DNA from: Alistipes sp.
GTDB lineage: Bacteria; Bacteroidota; Bacteroidia; Bacteroidales; Rikenellaceae
DNA: 64,000 nucleotides
Assembly (NCBI GenBank): GCA_020026335.1
Contig: JAHHQO010000010.1
Coordinates: 1-64,000 of the forward strand
Direction: 5' to 3'
A program made the position numbers and the translations under genes. Shown piece by piece: positions 1 through 7,597 of this stretch (within the stretch, counting starts at the first letter, position 1; the number at the start of each line of letters is the position of its first letter). The notes beneath the pieces are model-generated. The model ran no database searches and was not told where the DNA came from. It worked only from the letters and a program-made list of their open reading frames with translations.

Positions 1-52
1 TCGCGACCCCAACCTTGGCAAGGTTGTGCTCTACCAACTGAGCTATTTCCGC
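1..52 (-). tRNA. tRNA-Gly (GCC), 3' part cut off by the window edge
   Basis: This is the 5' part of a glycine tRNA on the minus strand. It includes the acceptor 5' strand, the D arm and an anticodon stem-loop reading TTGCCAA, so the anticodon is GCC. It is base-for-base identical over these 52 bases to the complete copy at 77..152. The T arm and 3' end lie outside the window. The two copies repeat with a 100-bp period and are probably co-transcribed from the promoter upstream of the second copy. Confidence 0.93.
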
Positions 53-76
53 AATTATTTGTATTGCTTATCGCTT

Positions 77-152
77 TGGAGCGGAAAACGAGACTCGAAC
101 TCGCGACCCCAACCTTGGCAAGGTTGTGCTCTACCAACTGAGCTATTTCCGC
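77..152 (-). tRNA. tRNA-Gly (GCC), complete
   Basis: A complete 76-nt glycine tRNA on the minus strand. The acceptor 5' strand GCGGAAA pairs with TTTCCGC. The anticodon loop reads TTGCCAA (anticodon GCC), the T loop contains TTCGAGT, and the 3' end reads TCCA, so CCA is encoded. It decodes GGC/GGU codons. A 24-base AT-rich spacer separates it from the second copy at the window start. Confidence 0.96.
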
Positions 153-153
153 A

Positions 154-180
154 AATCGGTGTGCAAATATAACACCGATT
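154..180 (-). promoter_or_regulatory. -7 box inside an inverted repeat, upstream of tRNA-Gly
   Basis: On the minus strand, 164..171 reads TATATTTG, a match to the Bacteroidota -7 box TAnnTTTG, placed 11 bases before the tRNA 5' end. The box is flanked by a perfect 9-bp inverted repeat, AATCGGTGT (154..162) and ACACCGATT (172..180). The hairpin could instead, or also, terminate the acyl-CoA synthetase gene that ends at 219 on the same strand. Confidence 0.6.
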
Positions 181-218
181 TTTTATTTTTCAAATTTTTG
201 ACGAACAAAAATTCGAAT

Positions 219-2126
219 TTATTTCAACAAATTCTCTATCGACGAGAGATTCTCTTTGTTTTTCAGGGTCTTGCCCTCGGCGGTGTAAACATAGTCCAGA
301 CGCGCCGCAAAGTGCTTCTCCACCTTGCCACGCACCACTTTCATGGTGCTGTTCACCATTCCGTTCTTCTCGGTGAAGGCCTCATCGACAATCGCCAGAG
401 CGGCAGGCAACCAACGCTCGGGGAACTCTCCGGCATGGAGACCTCCTACGCGGTAGGCATTAATCTCCTCGCCGAGAATATCAGCCACGCGCTCCGCCCA
501 CTGCTCGCGAGGGGTATCCTCCTCACGGAGTCGGCGCACAAGGGCATCCTTCGAAGGCACGACAATGGCACTGGTGAAGGGCGACTGATTGTTGTAAATC
601 AAAATCTGGTCGATATAGGGCGAATTGTCCACGATAGCTTCCTCCATACCCTCGGGGCTGTACTTCTCGCCATCGGAGCCGATAAGCAGGCTCTTGAAGC
701 GTCCCAGCACATAGAGGAACTCGTCTTCCGACACATAACCCATATCGCCCGTGTGCAGCCAGCCGTCGACAACGGTCTCTGCCGATGCTTCGGGGTTCTT
801 CCAATAGCCGGCCATGACATTCTCGCCACGGATGACAATCTCACCCTTCTGACCACGGGGCAACTCGCGCCCCTCCTCGTCCAAAATCTTGTAGTCCAGC
901 GGACGGACAATCTTTCCCGAGGAACCGAAGCGGTGACAGTGCTCACGCGGCGAGTTGCTCGAGATAACGGGAGTAGCCTCCGAAAGGCCGTACCCCTGGA
1001 ACATGGGCATACCCACAGCGTAGAAGAAGCGTTGCAGCTCGGTATCGAGCAGTGCACCACCACCTACAAAGAAGCGCAGTTCGCCACCGAAGGCCTTGCG
1101 TACCTTTTTAAATAATAAGGCATCGAAGATCTTCACCGCAGGATAGAGCAATTTTCTCCAGCTCTGTCCCTTGTGGTAGCCGTCCAAATTATAGGCGTAA
1201 GCCGTGCGCAGTGCCAGCTTGAAGAGTTTTTCGGTATTCTTGCCCTTCGCGCGGATAGATGACTCTATGCTCTTGCGGAAGTTCTTCGCCAGAGCGGGAA
1301 CCGACAGCAGGAAATGGGGCTTCACCTCGCGGATATTGATGGGAATGTTCTTCAGCGTCTCCATCGGGGTGGCACCAATTTGCACGGTAGCCACCGTAGC
1401 ACCGCAGGCAATCATAATATAGAAGCCCACCACGTGCGCGAAACAGTGGTCCAAAGGCAGGATAATGAGTGTACGGAACGATGACGGGATATCCATCAGC
1501 GACAACGACTGCTCGACATTGGCCGTATAGTTACGGTGGGTCAGCACCACGCCCTTGGGGTCGGATGTCGTACCCGAGGTATAGGTAATGGTGGCGATGT
1601 CATCGTTCTGAATGCGGCGGCCGATTTCGAGGAACTCCTCACGGTTTTTCGAGAGGTAGTCGCGACCCAAACGCTTCAGTGTACCGTAGGCCATCTCGCC
1701 ATTCTCCAGTGCAATATGTCCGAAGACGATAATCTGCTCCACGAGGGGTAGCTGTTCGCGAATACGACGAATCTTGGGCAGCTGGTGTTTCGACACGAAA
1801 AGCACCTTCACCTCGGCGTGACGCAGGCGGAACAACAAATCGTTAGACTCCTCCAGCTTCACCGACAGGGGCACACTCATCGCTCCGGCATAGAACAGAC
1901 CCAGCTCGGAGATAATCCATGCGTTGCTACCCTCGGCCAAAATGGCAATCTTATCGCCCGGCTTCACACCCAGCGATGCCAGACCTCCACCCACCTCCAA
2001 AGCCTGCTCCTTGGTTTCGGCATAGGTCGTAGGCTCAAATTTGTGGTGTCTCTTCTCGAGAAGGAAGGTCTTTTTTCCGTATTTCTCAACGGAAGACTCG
2101 AACAAGTCGATTATGGTTTTCTTCAT
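219..2126 (-). CDS. long-chain acyl-CoA synthetase (AMP-binding, FadD-type)
   Basis: Activates fatty acids to acyl-CoA through an acyl-adenylate. The 635-residue product has the AMP-binding P-loop ITYTSGTTSDPKG near residues 182-195, the motif GYGLSEATP, and the adenylation signature GWLHTGDMGYV followed by LGRFKSLLIGSDGEKYSPEG. This is the architecture of bacterial long-chain acyl-CoA ligases of about 600-650 residues. The ATG at 2126 lies one base after the lepA stop, so the two genes are coupled. An ATG at 2150 would extend the protein by 8 residues into lepA and seems less likely. No transmembrane segment is evident. Fatty acid is the probable substrate, but chain-length preference cannot be read from sequence. 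Confidence 0.9.
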   Translation of the reverse strand: MKKTIIDLFESSVEKYGKKTFLLEKRHHKFEPTTYAETKEQALEVGGGLASLGVKPGDKIAILAEGSNAWIISELGLFYAGAMSVPLSVKLEESNDLLFRLRHAEVKVLFVSKHQLPKIRRIREQLPLVEQIIVFGHIALENGEMAYGTLKRLGRDYLSKNREEFLEIGRRIQNDDIATITYTSGTTSDPKGVVLTHRNYTANVEQSLSLMDIPSSFRTLIILPLDHCFAHVVGFYIMIACGATVATVQIGATPMETLKNIPINIREVKPHFLLSVPALAKNFRKSIESSIRAKGKNTEKLFKLALRTAYAYNLDGYHKGQSWRKLLYPAVKIFDALLFKKVRKAFGGELRFFVGGGALLDTELQRFFYAVGMPMFQGYGLSEATPVISSNSPREHCHRFGSSGKIVRPLDYKILDEEGRELPRGQKGEIVIRGENVMAGYWKNPEASAETVVDGWLHTGDMGYVSEDEFLYVLGRFKSLLIGSDGEKYSPEGMEEAIVDNSPYIDQILIYNNQSPFTSAIVVPSKDALVRRLREEDTPREQWAERVADILGEEINAYRVGGLHAGEFPERWLPAALAIVDEAFTEKNGMVNSTMKVVRGKVEKHFAARLDYVYTAEGKTLKNKENLSSIENLLK

Positions 2127-2127
2127 T

Positions 2128-3918
2128 TTAATCCATTTTAAGTACAGCAAGGAAAGCCGACTGCGGCACCTCTACGTTACCAATCTGGCGCATACGTCTC
2201 TTACCCTTCTTCTGTTTCTCGAGCAATTTACGTTTACGCGAAATATCACCACCGTAACACTTCGCCGTCACATCCTTACGCACGGCCTTGACGGTCTCAC
2301 GCGCGATGATTTTGGCACCGATGGCTGCCTGAATGGCAATATCGAACTGCTGACGCGGTATCAGCTCCTTGAGTTTTTCACACATTTTGCGGCCGAAGTC
2401 GTAGGCGTGGTCGGCATAGATAAGCGACGAGAGCGCATCAACCTGCTCACCGTTCAACAGAATATCGAGTTTGACGAGCTTCGAAGGCTTGTAACCCGTT
2501 CTGTGGTAATCGAATGAAGCGTATCCCTTGGAGATACTCTTGAGTTTGTCGTAGAAGTCGAAGACAATCTCCGAGAGGGGCATATCGAAATTCACCTCCA
2601 CACGGTCCTGCGTGATGAAGGTCTGATTCTTCAGCACACCGCGCTTGTCAATGCAGAGTTTGATGACATTGCCCAGGAAGTCGGTCTTGGTGATAATCTG
2701 TGCCAGAATGTAGGGCTCCTCGATGGTGGCAATCTTCGTCACCTCGGGAAGACCCGACGGGTTGTGCACCTCCACCACATCGCCCTGTGTCGTTGTCACA
2801 CGATACGATACGTTGGGGACGGTGGTGATGATGTCCATGTCGAACTCACGATACAGACGCTCCTGGATAATCTCCATGTGGAGCAGCCCCAGGAAACCGC
2901 ATCGGAAACCAAAGCCCAGTGCCAGCGAGCTCTCCGGCTCGAAGGTCAGCGAGGCATCATTGAGCTGGAGTTTCTCCAGCGAGGCTCTCAAATCCTCGTA
3001 CTGGTCGGCCTCAACGGGATAGACACCGGCGAAGACCATCGGCTTGACATCAACGAAACCCTCGATGGCACTGTGTGCGGGGTTGGCCACCGAAGTGATG
3101 GTATCACCCACCTTGACATCTGTGGATTTCTTGATACCCGAACAGATGTAACCCACATCTCCGGCACGCACCTCGTCACGGGGTTGCATCTTGAGTTTCA
3201 GCACACCGATTTCATCGGCATCGTACTCACTGCCGGCATTGAAGAACTTGACGTGTTCGCCCTTGCGAATCGTACCGTTGAAGACACGGAAGTAAGCGAT
3301 GATACCACGGAAGGGGTTGAACACCGAGTCGAAAATCAGTGCCTGAAGCGGTGCGTTCTCATCACCCTCGGGGGCAGGAATACGCTGCACGATGGCCTCC
3401 AGCACATCATCGACACCCATGCCTGTCTTACCCGATGCCAAGAGTATATCCTCATCCTTGCAACCGATGAGGTCGATGACCTGGTCCTTCACCTCGTCAA
3501 TCATTGCCGAATCCATGTCGATTTTGTTCAACACGGGGATAATCTGCAAATCGTGCTCCACGGCAAGGTAGAGGTTCGAAATGGTCTGTGCCTGAATACC
3601 CTGTGTGGCATCGACCACCAGAAGGGCACCCTCACACGAGGCAATGGCACGCGACACCTCATAGGAGAAATCGACGTGACCCGGAGTATCGATAAGGTTC
3701 AACACATATTTTTCGCCGTCACGGGCTGTGTACTCCATTTGAATGGCGTGGCTCTTGATGGTGATACCTTTCTCACGCTCAAGTTCCATATCATCGAGGA
3801 CCTGCGACTGCATCTCGCGCTGGTTGAGGGTATTGGTGTGCTCCAACAAGCGGTCTGCAAGGGTCGACTTACCGTGGTCGATATGGGCTATGATGCAAAA
3901 ATTTCGGATATTTTTCAT
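2128..3918 (-). CDS. lepA: elongation factor 4 (LepA), ribosomal back-translocase GTPase
   Basis: A 596-residue translational GTPase with the usual LepA length. G1 is AHIDHGKST (residues 11-19), G3 is DTPGHVDF, and G4 is NKID. The C-terminal LepA-specific domain ends in a basic stretch (KRKLLEKQKKGKRRM), as in the family. EF4 acts on stalled or mistranslocated ribosomes and affects ribosome assembly. It is the first gene of a two-gene unit with the acyl-CoA synthetase. A TATATTTG box lies 22 bases upstream of the ATG. Confidence 0.98.
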   Translation of the reverse strand: MKNIRNFCIIAHIDHGKSTLADRLLEHTNTLNQREMQSQVLDDMELEREKGITIKSHAIQMEYTARDGEKYVLNLIDTPGHVDFSYEVSRAIASCEGALLVVDATQGIQAQTISNLYLAVEHDLQIIPVLNKIDMDSAMIDEVKDQVIDLIGCKDEDILLASGKTGMGVDDVLEAIVQRIPAPEGDENAPLQALIFDSVFNPFRGIIAYFRVFNGTIRKGEHVKFFNAGSEYDADEIGVLKLKMQPRDEVRAGDVGYICSGIKKSTDVKVGDTITSVANPAHSAIEGFVDVKPMVFAGVYPVEADQYEDLRASLEKLQLNDASLTFEPESSLALGFGFRCGFLGLLHMEIIQERLYREFDMDIITTVPNVSYRVTTTQGDVVEVHNPSGLPEVTKIATIEEPYILAQIITKTDFLGNVIKLCIDKRGVLKNQTFITQDRVEVNFDMPLSEIVFDFYDKLKSISKGYASFDYHRTGYKPSKLVKLDILLNGEQVDALSSLIYADHAYDFGRKMCEKLKELIPRQQFDIAIQAAIGAKIIARETVKAVRKDVTAKCYGGDISRKRKLLEKQKKGKRRMRQIGNVEVPQSAFLAVLKMD

Positions 3919-3940
3919 TGAAACTACTTAAAAATGTGTG

Positions 3941-3948
3941 CAAATATA
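3941..3948 (-). promoter_or_regulatory. -7 box for lepA
   Basis: The minus strand reads TATATTTG, matching TAnnTTTG, 22 bases before the lepA ATG. No clear -33 TTTG is seen at the expected distance. Confidence 0.6.
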
Positions 3949-4289
3949 CAACTTTTTTCGGATATATCTGTTGCGGTGGAATACATCTATATATATTTAG
4001 GAAATATCATTCACAAACAGGGCTTAAAACACGACAAGAGAAGGGGGCGCGAAAATTTATGCGCCATCGAATTTTTATTCTCAATAATTCTTATTAACTT
4101 GCCCATTGTAAATGGGCGTTTAGGCATCGGCAGCATCGATAGCCACGCGCACAAACCACTGAACAACAGGCTGAAAGCAGACTCCCGATGTCTAAATTCT
4201 ATACACCCCGCCATCCGTTGTTCCACACACGAAAGACGAAAAGAAGACAGGAAAAGCAAACACAAAAACCTATAAAACAATATCTACAA
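3949..4289. other. divergent intergenic region, lepA / beta-galactosidase
   Basis: About 340 bases without a credible gene. Short open frames on both strands here are not protein-like. Two inverted repeats are visible: GGCGC-N10-GCGCC at 4046..4065 and GCCCATT-GTA-AATGGGC at 4101..4117. The second follows an AT-rich stretch (TTATTAACTT) and could be an operator or leader hairpin for the glycosidase gene. No perfect TAnnTTTG box faces the beta-galactosidase gene. Confidence 0.5.
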
Positions 4290-7200
4290 ATGAAGAAAAT
4301 AGCAACGACACTTTTATTGGGTCTCGGAGCCATTCTCTCGGTCGATGCACAGACATTCACCGAGTGGCAGGATCCTAATGTAAATGCCGTAAACAAGATG
4401 CCCATGAGAGCAGCTTTCTTCCCCTACGAGAGTCAGAAGGCAGCTTTGGAGAATGAGAAGGTCTCATCGGAGCGCTTCCTCTCATTGGACGGCACTTGGA
4501 AATTCCAATGGGTGGAGCACGCCGACATGCGTTCGACCACCTTCTTCCGCACCGACTACGACGACAAGGCATGGGGTCAGATGCCCGTTCCCGGAATGTG
4601 GGAGCTCTACGGCTACGGCGACCCGATGTACACCAATGTGGAGTACCCCTGGTCGAACTATGCCAAGAACAATCCTCCTCATGTGACCACCGAGAAGAAC
4701 CACGTGGGTTCATATCGTAAGGAAATCGAGATTCCCGCATCGTGGTCGGGCGAGCAGATTATCGCCCACTTCGGTTCGGTGACCTCCAACCTCTATCTGT
4801 GGATTAACGGCAAGTTTGTCGGTTACAGCGAGGATTCGAAAGTATATGCCGAGTTCGATATTACCAAATACGTAAAGCCCGGCAAGAACCTCTTTGCCAT
4901 GCAGGTGTTCCGCTGGTGCGATGGCAGCTATTTCGAGGATCAGGACTTCTTCCGTCTGTCGGGTTTTGCACGCGAGAGCTACCTCTTTGCCCGTGACAAG
5001 CGTCACGTGGAGGACATTCACATGACCACTACCCTCTCGGAGAACTACACCAAGGGTCAGCTCAACGTGGAACTCACACTGCCTGCGGCTGCCAGAAAGA
5101 CCACCGTGGAGGTAACCCTCACCGATGCCGAAGGCCGACAGGTAGCACAGCAGAGCATCGTGGTGAAGAACACCAAGGAGCGTCTTACCCTCGATGCCGG
5201 CAACATCAATCTCTGGAGTGCGGAGATTCCCTACCTCTACGATGTGACCGTTGCCATGAAGTCGGGCAACCAACTCATCGAGATGATTCCTCTCCACACC
5301 GGTTTCCGCGAGGTGAAAATCGAGAATGCACAGTTGTTGGTCAACGGCCAACCCGTATTGATCAAGGGTGCCAACCGTCACGAATTGGATCCCGACGGCG
5401 GTTATGTTATCTCTCGAGAGCGCATGTTGCAGGACATCAGAATCTACAAGGAGAACAACCTCAACGCCGTGCGCACCTGTCACTACCCCGATGACCCCTA
5501 CTGGTATGATCTGTGCGACCGCTACGGTCTCTATGTTTTGGCAGAGGCCAACCTCGAGAGCCACGGTATGGGCTACGGCGAGGAGTCGCTCGCCAAGAAT
5601 CCTCTCTATGAGAAGACCCACATCGAGCGCAATGCGAACAATATGATGTGCCACTTCAACCACCCCTCTGTCATCATCTGGTCGATGGGTAACGAGGCAG
5701 GTGACGGTGTCAATTTCACACAATGTTACAAGTGGCTCAAGGAGCACGACACCACACGTCCCGTTCATTACGAGCGCACCATCGAAGTTCCCGGCTCGCC
5801 CAACACCGACATCATGTGCCCGATGTATTGGGACTATCAGCAGTGCGAGAGATACTTGAAGAGTAACCCCACAAAGCCCCTCATTCAGTGTGAGTATGCC
5901 CACGCCATGGGTAACTCGATGGGTGGTTTCGGTCTCTACTGGCAGCTGATTCGCAAGTACCCCCACTATCAGGGCGGTTTCATCTGGGACTTCGTTGACC
6001 AGTCTCTGCGCAAGACAGGCAAGAACGGTGTGATGGTCTATGGTTATGGTGGCGACTGGAATCCCTATGACGTGACCTTGCAGAACTTCTGCGACAACGG
6101 TCTCATCTCGCCCGACCGCGTCATCAACCCCCACATGCACGAGGTTCGCTACTGGCATCAGCCCATCTGGACCTCTCTGGAGGAGAACAATACACTGAGC
6201 ATCTTCAACGAGAACTTCTTCCGTTCAACCGAGAACTGCTACCTGCGCTGGACGTTGCTCCGCAATGGTGTAGCCGTGAGAAGCGGTATCGTGGCTGATG
6301 TCAACATTGCTCCCCGTCAGACCAAGAAAGTCACCCTGCCCCTCAACGCCAAAGATATGGACCAGGAGGCTGAGATGATGCTCAATGTTGAGTATATTCT
6401 CAAGGATGCCGAGGCTCTTCTCGCTCCGGGTCACCGCATGGCCGTGCAGCAGTTTGCGCTCAACGCATCGAAGGTGAAGCCCGTGGAGATTGCTCCCCGT
6501 CAGATTGACATGCACACTTCGGTAGGCGAATTGCACCTCAAGGAGAGCCACAACTGGTTCATCATCATCGAGACTCCTGCCGCACGCATCGACTTCAACC
6601 GCCGCAACGGTCTTATCACCCGTTACGACTACTACGGCAAACCCATGCTCGCCGAGGGTTCGTCACTGCGTCCCAACTTCTGGAGAGCAGGCACGGACAA
6701 CGACTTCGGTGCTGGTTTGAACAGCAAGAACCGCGTATGGGAGAATCCCGGCATGCAGCTCACCTCGTTGAAGAGTTCGATGAAGAACGACATCGCCGTG
6801 GTGGTTGCCAAATATGACCTCACAGAGGTGAACGGCAAACTCACTTTGGAGTACCGCATCAACAACATGGGCGAAATCATCGTCAAGGAGGAAATGACCG
6901 CAGGCGACAAGGCCGGTGTTCCCGACCTGCTCCGCTTCGGTATGCGTATGGAGATGCCCGAGGGTTACGACCAGATTGAATACTACGGTCGTGGTCCGTG
7001 GGAGAACTACGCCGACCGTAAGGACGGTGCTCTGGTAGGCCGCTACCAGCAGACCGTTGATGACCAGTTCTACTTCTACATCCGTCCTCAGGAGACCGGC
7101 ACCAAGAGCGATATCCGCTTCTGGAGACAGACCAACAAGGCAGGTCGCGGTCTGGAGTTCACCGCCTCGACCCTCTTCTCGGCATCGGCACTCCACTACA

Positions 7201-7412
7201 CTCAGGAGTCGCTGGACGAGGGCAACGAGAAGCGTCAGATGCACACACAGGAGGTAGAGCCCGTGAAGGAGGTATGTCTCACCATTGACGGTGCACAGTA
7301 TGGTCTGGGGTGCGTCAATTCGTGGGGCGAGCTTCCTGAGGAGGAGTTCCGCATCAAGTATGAGGACCGCTCGTTCGAGTTCAAGATTACCCCTCTGAAG
7401 CGTCAGAACTAA
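4290..7412 (+). CDS. secreted beta-galactosidase, glycoside hydrolase family 2
   Basis: A 1040-residue GH2 enzyme of the LacZ architecture: sugar-binding jelly roll, immunoglobulin-like domains, TIM barrel, and C-terminal beta-sandwich/small-chain domain. The acid/base Glu is in SMGNEAGDG (about residue 469) and the nucleophile Glu in IQCEYAHAMGNS (about residue 535). The start at 4290 was chosen because MKKIATTLLLGLGAILSVDAQ is a clean signal peptide. An upstream in-frame start at 4188 would bury it behind 34 basic residues. It is probably periplasmic and cleaves terminal beta-galactosides from host or dietary glycans. No susCD pair is adjacent, so it is a stand-alone glycosidase. A strong terminator follows. 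Confidence 0.95.
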   Translation: MKKIATTLLLGLGAILSVDAQTFTEWQDPNVNAVNKMPMRAAFFPYESQKAALENEKVSSERFLSLDGTWKFQWVEHADMRSTTFFRTDYDDKAWGQMPVPGMWELYGYGDPMYTNVEYPWSNYAKNNPPHVTTEKNHVGSYRKEIEIPASWSGEQIIAHFGSVTSNLYLWINGKFVGYSEDSKVYAEFDITKYVKPGKNLFAMQVFRWCDGSYFEDQDFFRLSGFARESYLFARDKRHVEDIHMTTTLSENYTKGQLNVELTLPAAARKTTVEVTLTDAEGRQVAQQSIVVKNTKERLTLDAGNINLWSAEIPYLYDVTVAMKSGNQLIEMIPLHTGFREVKIENAQLLVNGQPVLIKGANRHELDPDGGYVISRERMLQDIRIYKENNLNAVRTCHYPDDPYWYDLCDRYGLYVLAEANLESHGMGYGEESLAKNPLYEKTHIERNANNMMCHFNHPSVIIWSMGNEAGDGVNFTQCYKWLKEHDTTRPVHYERTIEVPGSPNTDIMCPMYWDYQQCERYLKSNPTKPLIQCEYAHAMGNSMGGFGLYWQLIRKYPHYQGGFIWDFVDQSLRKTGKNGVMVYGYGGDWNPYDVTLQNFCDNGLISPDRVINPHMHEVRYWHQPIWTSLEENNTLSIFNENFFRSTENCYLRWTLLRNGVAVRSGIVADVNIAPRQTKKVTLPLNAKDMDQEAEMMLNVEYILKDAEALLAPGHRMAVQQFALNASKVKPVEIAPRQIDMHTSVGELHLKESHNWFIIIETPAARIDFNRRNGLITRYDYYGKPMLAEGSSLRPNFWRAGTDNDFGAGLNSKNRVWENPGMQLTSLKSSMKNDIAVVVAKYDLTEVNGKLTLEYRINNMGEIIVKEEMTAGDKAGVPDLLRFGMRMEMPEGYDQIEYYGRGPWENYADRKDGALVGRYQQTVDDQFYFYIRPQETGTKSDIRFWRQTNKAGRGLEFTASTLFSASALHYTQESLDEGNEKRQMHTQEVEPVKEVCLTIDGAQYGLGCVNSWGELPEEEFRIKYEDRSFEFKITPLKRQN

Positions 7413-7435
7413 TCTCCAACCCGTTATCTTACAGC

Positions 7436-7472
7436 AACGGCTCCCGAACACCGATTCGGGAGCCGTTGTTCT
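7436..7472 (+). terminator. terminator of the beta-galactosidase gene
   Basis: A perfect 13-bp stem, AACGGCTCCCGAA (7436..7448) with TTCGGGAGCCGTT (7455..7467), a 6-base loop, then a T-rich tail. Confidence 0.85.
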
Positions 7473-7556
7473 TTGTTTACGGGCGGCAGAATCCGACGAA
7501 ATGATGTTTTTTGAGGAGCTATGTCAAATAAAGTTCCTCGATTCATTAAAATTTTG

Positions 7557-7564
7557 TATCTTTG
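7557..7564 (+). promoter_or_regulatory. -7 box for pheT
   Basis: TATCTTTG, exactly the Bacteroidota -7 consensus, with 33 bases between box and ATG. The -33 element is weak. Confidence 0.7.
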
Positions 7565-7597
7565 TTCGATTTTTAGGAAATTACAAAATACTATAAT

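Noticed and set aside
3934..4280. Short open frames on both strands between lepA and the beta-galactosidase gene
   Set aside because: Sequences are low-complexity or basic without family resemblance, they overlap each other and contain the lepA promoter.
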